DNA of 34,496 nucleotides from JAFGED01 sp964551295 (GTDB lineage Bacteria > Chloroflexota > Anaerolineae > B4-G1): positions 1 through 34,496 of the forward strand of contig CAZKDJ010000019.1 in assembly GCA_964551295.1 (NCBI GenBank). Direction: 5' to 3'. Below, one piece after another: positions 8,424 to 17,851 of the stretch. The notes beneath the pieces were generated by a model. It was not told the DNA's origin, ran no database searches, and was given only the letters and a program-made list of their open reading frames with translations. Every line of letters starts with the position of its first letter. The stretch's first letter is position 1. Position numbers and translations under genes: made by a program.

Positions 8424-8797
8424 TCGCTTGTATCCTGTTTTCCTAGTAGTTCCTCGACGAGTTGCAACAGTTCCGATGGGCGGAAAGGTTTCAGGATAAA
8501 CGTGTCGGCGCCCGCGCGCAGGCACTCATCACAGCGATCCATCCCCGATGTCATGATCACTGGTATCGTTCTTGTCGTCTCGTCTGATTTGAGTTCCTGC
8601 AGCACGCCAACTGTGTCTCCACAGCCGGCGTGCACGTCCATCACCAGCAGCACCGGCTTGATTTGACGCACGGTTGGCATCAAGTCATTCGGGTCGGAGA
8701 TGATGGCTGCCTGGTATCCTTCTAGCTCGAATACCGTTTTGAGAAGACCCGTGAAGGTCCTATCGTCGTCTAGCACAAGGACGGTGCCGGTTTCCAT
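8420..8797 (-). CDS. Single-domain response regulator (CheY-like receiver)
   Basis: A 125-residue stand-alone receiver domain. The acidic pocket D10-D11-D12 (VLVLDDD), phospho-acceptor D54 (LLVMDVH), switch T83 (IMTSG) and K103 (ILKPF) are all in place, so it should be phosphorylatable. There is no output domain, so it must act through a partner. The stop overlaps the start of the PHP-AlbA_2 gene by 4 bp and the gene begins 23 bp after lon, which points to translational coupling. No histidine kinase is in the window. A GGAGC-like site precedes ATG. Confidence 0.93.
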   Translation of the reverse strand: METGTVLVLDDDRTFTGLLKTVFELEGYQAAIISDPNDLMPTVRQIKPVLLVMDVHAGCGDTVGVLQELKSDETTRTIPVIMTSGMDRCDECLRAGADTFILKPFRPSELLQLVEELLGKQDTSE

Positions 8798-8820
8798 GGT
8801 TTGGTTTCGCTCCTGATGTT

Positions 8821-11311
8821 CTAAATGCCATTTGCTGCTAACGCAGCCTCAAATACATCGTCCACTTGTTCAACTAGGACAAAGTTGAGGTTTTTGTGTG
8901 CTTCGTCGGGAATATCTTCTAAATCCTTTTCGTTTTGTTTTGGCATGATGACGGTCTTGAGACCAGCTCGGTGGGCTGCCAATACTTTTTCTTTGATGCC
9001 GCCCACGGGGAGGACTTGGCCGCGCAATGTAATCTCACCCGTCATGCCCACGTCGTCGCGTACGTTGCGGCCTGTGAGCAGCGATGCCAAGGCGGTGGCC
9101 ATTGTGACCCCGGCCGACGGCCCGTCCTTGGGCACTGCCCCTGCCGGTACGTGTAGGTGAATGTCTATTTGTTCGAAAATGTCGTCGGGGATGCTCAAAT
9201 CCTTTGCTTTGGCGCGCACGTAGCTCAATGCGGCCTGCGCCGATTCTTTCATCACGTCGCCCAGCTGGCCGGTGACCATGAACCCTTTCTCCCCGGGCAT
9301 CTTGGTGGCTTCNNNNNNNNNNCATCAGATCGCCGCCGGCGGCCGTGACGCCCAGACCGGTGGCCACGCCGGGTAACTGGGTGCGCAGCGCCGTCTCGGG
9401 AAAGTAGCGCGGCTTTTTCAGGAACTTGGCCACATTGTTCTTTGTCACCTTGGTGGGCTTTGTATCTTCCTCCTCCGCGATGTGGGTCACCACCTTGCGA
9501 CACACCTTGCCGATCTCCCGTTCCAAATTGCGCACCCCGGCCTCGCGGGTATAGTCGCGGATGATCTGGCGCAGCGCGCCGTCGGTAAAGCTGAGCTCCT
9601 CTTTGCGCAGGCCATTCTCTCGTAGCTGGCGTGGAATCAGGTACCCCTGGGCGATGTGTACCTTTTCCGTCTCCGTGTACCCCGAGAGCTGGAGGATCTC
9701 CATACGATCCCTTAACGGAGCTGGGATGGGGTCGAGCAGGTTGGCGGTGGTGATGAACATCACCTGCGAGAGATCGAACGGCACGTCCAGGTAGTGGTCG
9801 CGGAACTCGCGGTTCTGCTCCGGGTCCAGCACCTCCAACAGGGCGGATGCTGGATCGCCCCGAAAGTCGGTTCCCAGCTTGTCCACCTCGTCGAGCATAA
9901 AGACCGGGTTCTTTGTTTCCACCCGCCGCAATGCCTGGATGATGCGTCCAGGCAGCGCGCCAATGTAGGTGCGCCGGTGGCCCCGAATCTCTGCCTCGTC
10001 GCGCACGCCGCCCAATGACTGGCGGACAAACTTGCGCCCCATCGCCCGCGCGATCGACTGGCCCAGGCTCGTCTTGCCCGTCCCCGGTGGCCCGACAAAG
10101 CACAGAATGACGCCCTCTCGCTCTCTGCGGATCAGGTCGGTCGGCTCGTTCGCCTCAAGTTCCTCCTTGCGTTCGGCCCGCAGCTTGCGCACGGCTAGGT
10201 ACTCGAGAATGCGCTCCTTGATCTCGTACAGATCGTAGTGGTCCTCGTCCAGCACTTCCCGCGCGTGGGAGATGTCCAGGTCGTCCTCCGTCTGGATGCT
10301 CCAGGGCAGGCTGGTCAGCCAGTCCAGATACGTGCGGATGACGCCGTATTCGGCGGCAGCGGTGGGGAGCTTGCTGAGACGGTTGAGTTCGCGGCGGGCC
10401 TCTTTCTCCGCTTCCTCTGGCATCCCCGACTCTTCGATCTTTTTGCGGAACTCCTCCACCTCCATCTGCTGCTCGTCAGCCTCGCCCAGTTCCCGTTGAA
10501 TGGCCTTGAGTTGCTCGCGCAAAAAGTACTCGCGCTGCGTCTTTTCCATCTCCGACTGGGCTTCGTGCTGGATCTTGCGCCCCAGTTCCAGCACCTCGAT
10601 TTCTTTCGACACGACGCTCACCAGGAGGTGCATCTTTTCGGTGACCCGGTCCAATTCCAGCAAGCGCTGCGCGTCCTCCAGTTCCATGCGCTTGACCTGG
10701 TCCGCGACGTTGTAGACGAGCTGCAGGGGGTCTTCCATGTCGCTGATTACGGTGACCATTTCCTCGGCGACCGTGGGGGAGAGCTCGTTCAGGCGGCGGA
10801 ACCCATCCACGATGTTCCGGCGCAGCGCTTCAATCTCTGGCGAGGTATCGGCGATCTCTGGGATGGTGGATACGCGCGCGGTCAGATAGGGCGTTTCGCT
10901 CGTAAACTCTTCAATCTTGATGCGCAACAGGCTGTGAGCGATCAGCGTGATCGTCCCATCCTGGGATTTGAACAGGCGTTGGACGGCCGCCACCGTCCCG
11001 ATACGGTGGACGTCATCGGGTCCCGGCGTCTCCAGTTCCGGGTCGCGGCTGGTCACCAGGCCAATCAGCCGTTTCCTGCTCACCGCGTCGTCGACTAGCC
11101 GGATCGAGCGGGGCTGGCCGACGCGCAGGGGCATTGCCGTCATCGGGTAAACGACCACACCTCGCAAGGGGAGGATAGGGAGATGTGATGGTACTGTTAA
11201 CAAGCTGCTATCTGAATCGTCGTCTGATGAACTAGTTGCTTTTCTCGTAATCATGGGATAGTTTAGCAAGTGTAGCAACTCGCTCGCGTTTTCTCTGTCC
11301 TCATCTGTCAT
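8821..11311 (-). CDS. lon: ATP-dependent protease Lon (interrupted by assembly gap)
   Basis: Cytoplasmic AAA+ serine protease that degrades misfolded and regulatory proteins. The N-terminal LON substrate-binding domain (HLPILPLRGVVVYPMTAMPL) is followed by a coiled-coil region and the ATPase with Walker A GPPGTGKTS and Walker B VFMLDEVDKLG. The protease domain has the catalytic Ser in KDGPSAGVTM and Lys in GGIKEKVLAAHRAG. The frame runs from ATG 11311 to GGDLM, meets 10 Ns (9313-9322), and resumes as EATKMPGEKG to the TAG at 8821-8823. Family comparison suggests only about two codons are missing, so the N-run is a placeholder and the apparent frameshift is an artefact. Reconstructed length is about 828 residues, normal for Lon. 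A σ70-type promoter lies 75-110 bp upstream, divergent from alaS. Confidence 0.95.
9313..9322. other. Assembly gap (10 Ns) inside lon
   Basis: Ten consecutive Ns between the codons for GGDLM and EATKMPG of Lon. Ten bases would shift the frame by one; the flanking protein homology calls for about 6 bases. The length is therefore a scaffolding placeholder. Confidence 0.99.
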
Positions 11312-11392
11312 GTTTGTTTCACCAGTTCTCTTTCAAAGCCGACGCCTATTGGCTGTCAATGTTTGTTGGTCCTGCAATCACATCGTGACCCC

Positions 11393-11421
11393 ATTGTACC
11401 ACAATTACACGTCTGACTCAA
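11393..11421 (-). promoter_or_regulatory. Predicted σ70-type promoter of lon
   Basis: On the minus strand, TTGAGT (11421-11416), a 17-bp spacer and TACAAT (11398-11393). The predicted start is about 75 bases before the lon ATG. Confidence 0.6.
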
Positions 11422-11451
11422 ACGTCTGCCAGGTGGGCTTTGGATGTCCAG

Positions 11452-11480
11452 TTGACAGTTTTTCCCCTTCCGGCTACAAT
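11452..11480 (+). promoter_or_regulatory. Predicted σ70-type promoter of alaS
   Basis: A consensus TTGACA (11452-11457), an exact 17-bp spacer and TACAAT (11475-11480). Transcription would start near 11487, just before AGGAGGAG (11492-11499) and the alaS ATG. The -35 boxes of this and the lon promoter are 30 bp apart, back to back. Confidence 0.75.
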
Positions 11481-11511
11481 ATCGCCCACCTAGGAGGAGT
11501 AGAAGTAGCTG

Positions 11512-14256
11512 ATGAAGAAAATGACTAGCGCCGAAATACGCCAGAGATTTCTCGATTTCTTTCAAGATCATGGCCATGCGATCGTGCCCAGCGCCAGCCT
11601 GGTGCCGGTGGACGACCCGACGCTGCTGTTCACCAATGCCGGGATGAATCAGTTCAAGGACGTTTTCCTGGGGTTGGGCGATCGGCCTTACACTCGCGCT
11701 GCCGACACGCAAAAGTGCATGCGTGTCTCTGGCAAGCACAACGATCTGGAGGATGTGGGACACGATGGCACTCACCATACCTTCTTCGAGATGCTGGGCA
11801 ACTGGTCGTTTGGCGACTACTATAAGAAGGAAGCGATTGCCTGGGCGTGGGAGCTGCTGACCGAGGTGTTTGGTCTGCCTGAAGAGCGGCTGTGGGCCAC
11901 TGTTTTCAAGGACGAGTTGGGCGAGTTGGAGACGGATGAGGAGGCAGTCGCGTTCTGGCGCTCGGAGACAAAGATCGACCCCGATCACATCTTGTACTTT
12001 GGCCGCAAGGACAACTTTTGGGAAATGGCGAAGGTTGGCCCCTGTGGTCCCAACAGCGAGATACATCTCGACCAGGGGCCTGATGCCTGTGACCGGCGCG
12101 ACGATCCCGACCACGTCTGCCGGGTCAACGGGGACTGTAGCCGCTTCCTCGAGCTGTGGAACCTGGTCTTTATCCAGTACAACAAGGACGAGGACGGCAA
12201 CTTGCACCTGCTGCCGGACAAACACGTGGACACTGGGATGGGATTCGAGCGCTTGGTCGCCGTACTTCAGGGAGTGGACTCGAACTACAAAACCGATCTG
12301 TTCATGCCGATCATTCGACGCATCCAGGAGATGACGGGCCACACCGACGCGCAGGTGGCGGAGAACATCGTCGCCTACTGCGTCATCGCTGACCACGGGC
12401 GGGCGGCCACCTTCCTCGTCGGCGACGGGGTCCTGCCGGGCAACGACGGGCGCAATTACGTGCTGCGTATGATCCTGCGTCGCGCGGCCCGCTTTGGGCG
12501 CAAGATCGACTTGACGGAGCCGTTCCTGGCAGATGTGGCCAAAGTCGTGATCGAGACGATGGGGACGGTTTTCCCCGAGCTGGCGAACCGCCGCCAGTTT
12601 ATTCTCACCACGATCACGCAGGAAGAGGAGCGTTTCTTGCGCACGCTGGACTTGGGTTTGGCTCGCCTGGACGAGGAGTTGGCCGAGTTGGAGGAGCGGG
12701 ACGTAAAGGTCGTGCCGGGCGATGTGGCCTTCCGGCTCTATGATACCTTTGGCCTGCCCCTAGAGATCACGCGGGATGTAGCCGGGGAGCGCGGGTTTGA
12801 GGTGGACGAGGCCGGCTACCGCGCGGCGCTTGATGAACAGCGCCGTCGAGCCCGCAAAGCAGATAGATTCGAGATCCAAGATGAAGAGACGCTAAAACGC
12901 TACACGGGTATTCTCGCAGATATCCAGCGGGACAACCTCTTGGGTGAGGAGGGCGTCGTCCATGACCCCTATTTGGCGACCGAGCTGGAGACCACGACAG
13001 CGGCGATCTTGCGTGATGGAAAGCGGGTCAAATCGGCCAGGGTGGGGGATCAGGTCGAGATAGTGCTGGCGGCGACGTCTTTCTACGTCGAGTCCGGCGG
13101 CCAGGTCTCGGATACCGGGTTCATCTTGGCATATCCGCCGGAGGGAGACGAGCCGATTTGGGAGATTGAGGTGAGCGGCGCGCTTCAGCCGGTTCCCGGC
13201 CTGATCGTTCACGTGGGTCGAGTGCGTCGGGGCCGTCCCAAGGTTGGCGATGCCGCCTGGGCCGTCGTGGGCTATGAGCGGCGGATGGACATCGCTCGCA
13301 ATCACACGGCCACCCATCTCTTGCATAGCGAGTTGCGCTACATTCTGGGCGAGCACGTGCAGCAGGCTGGCTCGCTGGTCACGCCCGATCGCCTGCGCTT
13401 TGACTTTACACACCCGGCGATGCTGACGGAGGACGAGTTGAACTTGGTGACCCAGTCGGTCAACGACGCCATTCTGGTCAACTACCCGGTGGAGGTCAGC
13501 CGGGAGGACTATCGGCAAGCCGTGAGCGAGGGTGTGATCGCGCTGTTTGGCGAAAAGTACGGCGACGAGGTGCGCGTCCTGCGCGTCGGGTGGCCGGGCG
13601 AGCCCTTCAGTCAGGAGTTGTGCGGCGGCACCCACGTGCACGAGACGGGCGAGATTGGGCTGTTTCATATCGTCTCCGAGGAAAGCGTGGGGGCCGGCGT
13701 GCGGCGCATCGAGGCGGTGACCGGGCGGGTGGCGGTGGAACTGGTGGAGCGTCAGATTGGCATTCTCAAGCGCACGGCGGCCTACCTGGGCAGTACGCCG
13801 GAGGAGGTGGATCGTAAGGCGCTGGAGTTGTTGGATGAGCTGCAGTCGGCCTGCAAGGAGATCGCGCATCTTCAGGAAAAGGTGGCTCGCCGCGAGTTTG
13901 AGACGCTGTTGGACGACGTGCGCACGGTCTCTGGCGTCTCCCTGCTGAGCGCTCGCGTGACCGCTCCGAGCATGGACGTGCTGCGCGAGATGACGGATTG
14001 GTTCCGCGACCGGCTGCACTCCGGCGTCGTTGCCCTGGGCACAGTGCTGGGTGAGCGTCCTGCGCTTGTCGTTGCCGTCACTCCCGATCTGGTGGAGCGC
14101 GGTGTGGATGCGGCCAAGCTGGTGCGTGGCATGGCGCAGATCGTGGGCGGTGGTGGTGGGGGCAAGCCCGCGCTGGCCCAGGCCGGCGGACGCGATCCCA
14201 ACCGGCTGGATGAGGCTTTGAGCCAGGCGCCGCGCATGCTTGAGGAAATGCTCTGA
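11512..14256 (+). CDS. alaS: Alanyl-tRNA synthetase
   Basis: A 914-residue class II aminoacyl-tRNA synthetase that charges tRNA-Ala and edits mischarged Ser/Gly. The catalytic domain opens with IRQRFLDFFQDHGH and motif-1 residues (LFTNAGMNQFKD); motif 2 lies around MRVSGKHNDLEDVG and HHTFFEMLGNWSFGDYY; motif 3 around GDGVLPGNDGRNYVLRMILRR. The editing domain has the zinc ligands HTATH (about residues 598-602) and CGGTH (about 704-708). The C-terminal DHHA1 domain ends in a glycine-rich stretch and KPALAQAGG. AGGAGGAG precedes ATG 11512 by 12 nt; a second ATG at 11521 (MTSAEIRQ) could also be used. It heads the unit alaS - baseplate-like gene - ruvX - mltG, an order similar to that in Firmicutes. 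Confidence 0.97.
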   Translation: MKKMTSAEIRQRFLDFFQDHGHAIVPSASLVPVDDPTLLFTNAGMNQFKDVFLGLGDRPYTRAADTQKCMRVSGKHNDLEDVGHDGTHHTFFEMLGNWSFGDYYKKEAIAWAWELLTEVFGLPEERLWATVFKDELGELETDEEAVAFWRSETKIDPDHILYFGRKDNFWEMAKVGPCGPNSEIHLDQGPDACDRRDDPDHVCRVNGDCSRFLELWNLVFIQYNKDEDGNLHLLPDKHVDTGMGFERLVAVLQGVDSNYKTDLFMPIIRRIQEMTGHTDAQVAENIVAYCVIADHGRAATFLVGDGVLPGNDGRNYVLRMILRRAARFGRKIDLTEPFLADVAKVVIETMGTVFPELANRRQFILTTITQEEERFLRTLDLGLARLDEELAELEERDVKVVPGDVAFRLYDTFGLPLEITRDVAGERGFEVDEAGYRAALDEQRRRARKADRFEIQDEETLKRYTGILADIQRDNLLGEEGVVHDPYLATELETTTAAILRDGKRVKSARVGDQVEIVLAATSFYVESGGQVSDTGFILAYPPEGDEPIWEIEVSGALQPVPGLIVHVGRVRRGRPKVGDAAWAVVGYERRMDIARNHTATHLLHSELRYILGEHVQQAGSLVTPDRLRFDFTHPAMLTEDELNLVTQSVNDAILVNYPVEVSREDYRQAVSEGVIALFGEKYGDEVRVLRVGWPGEPFSQELCGGTHVHETGEIGLFHIVSEESVGAGVRRIEAVTGRVAVELVERQIGILKRTAAYLGSTPEEVDRKALELLDELQSACKEIAHLQEKVARREFETLLDDVRTVSGVSLLSARVTAPSMDVLREMTDWFRDRLHSGVVALGTVLGERPALVVAVTPDLVERGVDAAKLVRGMAQIVGGGGGGKPALAQAGGRDPNRLDEALSQAPRMLEEML

Positions 14257-14307
14257 CGAGATGGGGTTTTTAGTTTTGGATACTTGCAGGTGGGTCGGGA
14301 GTAGCTG

Positions 14308-16044
14308 GTGACGGCGATGCGTTGTCCAGAGTGCGGTTCGACGTTGCGTATTGATGACCAGTTCGCGGATCTGGTCACCTGTGAGTTTTGTGGCGCGGTA
14401 TCCTCGGTGCGCGGTGCAGACGCGGTTCCGCCGGAGCGAGAGACCGCGCCGGCGCGAGTATCTCCCCAGGCCAAGCATCATTCCTCTTGTGCTGTCATCG
14501 AATTGCAGACCCAAGATGACCTCGCCTCCATCCGGCATCGGCTTGATCGTGTGGAGGATGGGCGCGTTGTGCTCGTCACTCCTTGGGATATGCAGTTCCT
14601 ATCCCGCAAGTTGGACTTTGATCTCCTGCGGCGCGAGACCGAGCGATGGCAGTTGGAGGTTGCCATTGTCTCTACCGACTTTGAGCGGCGGGGATTGGCC
14701 CATCGGTGTGGGGTGCCGGCCTTTGCCGACGTCTCTGAGGCAAGGAGCACACAGAAATGGCGTGCCCGTTCTCTAGAGCCGGTGGAGGCCCCTCCGCGTC
14801 ATTGGTGGGAGGTAGAAGTTGACCTTCAGCCGCGCCCGCGTTCGCGACGGCTGCGGTTTCTTCCTCCGTGGTTCGATTGGGTCAAGCTGGGCGTTCGCCT
14901 GCTCATATTCTCGCTGGCGCTGTTGGTCGTCGTCGTGAGCGCGTACGTGATCGTGCCCAGTGGTTCGGTCACGCTGGTACCCGCCAGCCGGGAGTTTGTT
15001 ACTATCGTGCCGGTGTCGACGGACTTGGAGATCGAGGAGATCGATCACGCGGCCGGGCTCATACCCACGCGCAAGGTCGGCGACTATTTCGAGGGCTCGA
15101 TCGAAGTTGAGACGACGGGCATCATGAATCTGGTGACGGGCCGGGCGACCGGTGAGGTCGAGTTTACCAACCTGCTGGTACAGGATTACGTTGTGCCAAA
15201 GGGCACCATTGTGCGGACTTCCTCGACCAGTTATCCGATTCGCTTCCGCACCACCGCCGACGTCGTCGTCCCTGCTGCCGGCCGAGCCCTGGCCCCCATA
15301 GAGGCGCTGGAGGATGGCGTGGGCAATGTGGGCGCTTTCCAGATCAACGTCGTGGAGGGGGTGGCTGCGTCTGCCGTGGCGGTGATCAATCCCCAGGCGA
15401 CGTCGGGAGCGGAACCTCGAGAGGCGCGCGTCGTGACCCAGGCCGATTACGACCGGGGGCAGGCCCTGCTGATGCAGCAGTTGCTCGATCAAGCGTATGA
15501 TGAATTGAGCAGGAATTGTCTGGAGCCCTCCGAGATCCTTCTACGCCAGTCGCTGCGTGTCGCGGCGGTGCCCAAGCTGGCGTATGACCGCTTTGTCACC
15601 GAGCAGGCGGACAAGGTGGGGGTCACTATGCGAGTATTGGTGGACGGTTGGGCGGTGGACGTGGACAATGCCGAGGCGGTGGCATATGTCGCCCTGTCTT
15701 GTCGGATTCCTGCCGGGTACCGGCTGATGGATGCCCGCTTCGAAATGGGCGAGGCTGCCGAGGAGACCGTCGGTCCGGGCGATTTCACCTTTTTTGTCAC
15801 CGCTTATGGCGAGGCCGATGCCATGCTCAACTCGGGCGAGGCGGTCTATCTCGTGCGTGGCCAGCCTTTGGACGATGCACGCAATCGCTTGGTGGCAAAC
15901 CTGCCGCTGGCCAAGGAGCCTCAGATCACACACTGGCCGGATTGGCCGGATCAGCTAGACTGGCTGGAGCGCATGCCGTTGTTGGCACTGCGTATCGATG
16001 TGCGGGTAGAATCACCGACCGAGGCGGCGGCTCAGGCGCGCTAG
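14308..16044 (+). CDS. Zinc-ribbon, single-pass membrane protein with baseplate J-like region
   Basis: A 578-residue protein with GTG start at 14308 (an ATG three codons later is an alternative). The N-terminus is a zinc ribbon: C6-x2-C9 and C25-x2-C28. A soluble ~90-residue domain follows (VIELQTQDDLASIRHRL to HRCGVPAFADVSEA). One membrane span lies at about residues 190-216. The large outer part resembles the baseplate J/gp47-like fold found in Chloroflexota membrane proteins: a GEVEFTN-x-L segment, VPKGTIVRTSS, and PIEALEDGVGNVGAFQINVVEG. No other phage or contractile-injection genes are nearby, so a structural role at the cell surface is more likely than a phage role. It ends 9 bp before ruvX, so it should be co-expressed. 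Confidence 0.75.
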   Translation: MTAMRCPECGSTLRIDDQFADLVTCEFCGAVSSVRGADAVPPERETAPARVSPQAKHHSSCAVIELQTQDDLASIRHRLDRVEDGRVVLVTPWDMQFLSRKLDFDLLRRETERWQLEVAIVSTDFERRGLAHRCGVPAFADVSEARSTQKWRARSLEPVEAPPRHWWEVEVDLQPRPRSRRLRFLPPWFDWVKLGVRLLIFSLALLVVVVSAYVIVPSGSVTLVPASREFVTIVPVSTDLEIEEIDHAAGLIPTRKVGDYFEGSIEVETTGIMNLVTGRATGEVEFTNLLVQDYVVPKGTIVRTSSTSYPIRFRTTADVVVPAAGRALAPIEALEDGVGNVGAFQINVVEGVAASAVAVINPQATSGAEPREARVVTQADYDRGQALLMQQLLDQAYDELSRNCLEPSEILLRQSLRVAAVPKLAYDRFVTEQADKVGVTMRVLVDGWAVDVDNAEAVAYVALSCRIPAGYRLMDARFEMGEAAEETVGPGDFTFFVTAYGEADAMLNSGEAVYLVRGQPLDDARNRLVANLPLAKEPQITHWPDWPDQLDWLERMPLLALRIDVRVESPTEAAAQAR

Positions 16045-16053
16045 GAAGATAAA

Positions 16054-16494
16054 ATGCGTGTGCTGGCTCTGGATGTGGGGGAGCGGCGCGTGGGAATTGC
16101 GATCAGCGATCCCACCGGCGCCGTGGCCCGCCCGCTGCAAGCGCTGGAGCGGGGTTCCCGCGAGGAGGACTTTGCCGCTGTCTCTGCTGTCGTGGCCGAG
16201 TATGACGTCGGCCTGGTCGTGATTGGTATGCCCTTCAGCCTGGATGGAACGGAGGGGCCGCAGGCGCGCAGGATCGCTGGCTACGCCGAAGGGCTGGCCG
16301 ATTATTTGCCCACACGGGTCGTCTTGTGGGACGAGCGTTTCACGACGGCGGAGGCGGAAGAGATTCTGCGTCAGAGCCGCAGTGAAAAGAAACGTCGCCG
16401 CGCTCGGACTAGCGGTGAGCTGGATGCGATAGCGGCTGCCGTGATTTTGCAAAGTTATTTGGATAGCCGTTATCGCGACGGCGAGGGGACGTAG
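16054..16494 (+). CDS. ruvX: Putative Holliday-junction resolvase / pre-16S rRNA nuclease
   Basis: A 146-residue YqgF/RuvX-family RNase H-fold nuclease, associated in other bacteria with maturation of the 16S rRNA 5' end. The conserved motifs are present: ALDVGERRVGIAISD with the first catalytic Asp, VIGMPFSLDG, WDERFTTAEA, and the C-terminal DAIAAAVILQSYL with the last Asp. AGGAAG lies just upstream of ATG. The usual length is about 140 residues. Its TAG stop (16492-16494) is made from the first bases of a palindromic repeat, so the repeat abuts the coding region exactly. Confidence 0.93.
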   Translation: MRVLALDVGERRVGIAISDPTGAVARPLQALERGSREEDFAAVSAVVAEYDVGLVVIGMPFSLDGTEGPQARRIAGYAEGLADYLPTRVVLWDERFTTAEAEEILRQSRSEKKRRRARTSGELDAIAAAVILQSYLDSRYRDGEGT

Positions 16495-16549
16495 GTGACG
16501 TTAACAACGTGACAGGGTCTTTGAGCGTCACGCTGCTAGCGTGACCTAC
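16491..16549. repeat. Palindromic repeat family C, copy 1
   Basis: A 59-bp element with near-perfect terminal inverted repeats (GTAGGTGACG / CGTGACCTAC) made of two adjacent hairpins, the first an imperfect GTGACGTT/AACGTGAC and the second GTCACGCT-GCT-AGCGTGAC. It closely matches copy 2 at 24518-24574. Its first GTAG supplies the TAG stop of ruvX. Confidence 0.8.
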
Positions 16550-16629
16550 AGGAGCTGTAGGAGCTATCGCTGTTTGGATGGTGGGCCGACGATGGAAAGC
16601 TGGCAGCCGTCGATTGTAGGAGGATGGCT

Positions 16630-17814
16630 TTGAGTCATAAAAAAGTTGTCAAAACGATAGGCCGGGTCGTCGTTTTTGGTGTGACGATGGGGATTCTCGT
16701 CTTTGCGGGATTCTTTGCCTACCAGTTCGTAAAGCGCGCGCTGTCTGTGGGTGGTAATGGAGGAGGCATAGATCTGAGTGATGTACCCGGAGCGGATGAT
16801 GTGCTCATTGGCCGTTATCTCGAAGCCAATGCTGCAAAGCTGGAGCAGTCGGCCGGCGAAGATGACACGCCGGTGAGTTTTACCATCAGCCCAGGAGAGA
16901 CGGTGGCCCAAATTGCCATGCGGCTGCAGGAAGAGGGACTCGTTGTCGATGCCGAGCTGTTTCGCCGCTACGTGCAGTATCACGAGATGGATACGACGAT
17001 TGAAGCCGGGGAGTTTACCCTGTGCCAGACGATGACCATCCCCGAGATCGCCCAGGCGTTGCAGCGGGGCCTGGTTGCTGAGCAGGTCGTCACGATCCAG
17101 GAGGGGCTGCGGCTGGAGCAGGTCGCCGCCGCGGTGGCCGCGCAGACGACCGTCCCAGAGGACGAGTTCCTGGCGCTGGCGACGACGGGCTGGCGCGATA
17201 CGGGACTAGCCTTCGATTTCCTGGCCGAGATCCCCGCTGGCGCGACGCTCGAGGGGTTCCTCTTCCCCGAGACCTATCGCCTGCCCGAGGAGGCTACGGC
17301 GATCGATCTGCTGAACCGCATGCTGCAGACCTTTGACGCGCGCGTGACGCCCGAGATGCGGGCGGCGGCGGCCGATCACGAGATGACTTTCTACGAGCTG
17401 ATCGCGATGGCCTCCATCGTCGAGCGGGAGGCGGTGCTGGACGAGGAGCGCCCGTTCATCGCCAGCGTCTATTTCAATCGCTGGAACTCGGGCTGGCTGC
17501 TCAACGCCGACCCGACGGTGCAGTATGGTATGGCCTCTCAGCCGGGCTGGACGGGCGAGTGGTGGCCCCAGCTCACGCCTGAGGACTATCAGGGGGTGAT
17601 CTCGCCGTACAACACCTACCTCAACCTGGGATTGTCGCCCAGTCCCATCTGTAGCCCGGGTCTGGCCTCAATTGAGGCAACGGCATATCCGGCCGACACG
17701 GACTATTTTTACTTTCTCGCCGACTGCACCAAGAACGACGGCAGCCACCTCTTCGCCGTGACCGAGGAGGAGCATCTTAGCAATTACGCGATGTGCGGTG
17801 GTGGAGCGCCGTAG
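16630..17814 (+). CDS. mltG: Endolytic murein transglycosylase MltG
   Basis: A YceG/MltG-family membrane enzyme that cuts nascent glycan strands of peptidoglycan. One N-terminal span (about residues 13-33) is followed by a LysM-like region (FTISPGETVAQIAMRLQEEG) and the catalytic domain. The catalytic Glu is E265 in ASIVERE; LEGFLFPETYRLP, SVYFNRW, ADPTVQYG and SPYNTYLNLGLSPSPICSPG are conserved family motifs. The ATG at 16624 directly abuts AGGAGG (16618-16623), leaving no spacer, whereas the in-frame TTG at 16630 has a 6-nt spacer; I therefore choose TTG. The length (394 residues) suits the family. It follows ruvX by 135 bp, with repeat C between. Confidence 0.93.
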   Translation: MSHKKVVKTIGRVVVFGVTMGILVFAGFFAYQFVKRALSVGGNGGGIDLSDVPGADDVLIGRYLEANAAKLEQSAGEDDTPVSFTISPGETVAQIAMRLQEEGLVVDAELFRRYVQYHEMDTTIEAGEFTLCQTMTIPEIAQALQRGLVAEQVVTIQEGLRLEQVAAAVAAQTTVPEDEFLALATTGWRDTGLAFDFLAEIPAGATLEGFLFPETYRLPEEATAIDLLNRMLQTFDARVTPEMRAAAADHEMTFYELIAMASIVEREAVLDEERPFIASVYFNRWNSGWLLNADPTVQYGMASQPGWTGEWWPQLTPEDYQGVISPYNTYLNLGLSPSPICSPGLASIEATAYPADTDYFYFLADCTKNDGSHLFAVTEEEHLSNYAMCGGGAP

Positions 17815-17851
17815 CGGGTAGAGCTGTTGGCTAAGAGTGGGACAAAAGATG

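Noticed and set aside
10238..11098. A 286-codon open frame on the plus strand opposite lon
   Set aside because: It is a mirror of the lon codons in GC-rich DNA; no domain, ribosome-binding site or neighbours support it.
12892..14538. A 548-codon open frame on the minus strand opposite alaS
   Set aside because: Shadow of alaS and the next gene; His/Arg-rich composition typical of antisense frames.
14308..16044. Prophage or contractile injection system suggested by the baseplate J-like region
   Set aside because: No tail tube, sheath, spike, capsid or integrase genes are in the window, and the protein has a membrane span and zinc ribbon.
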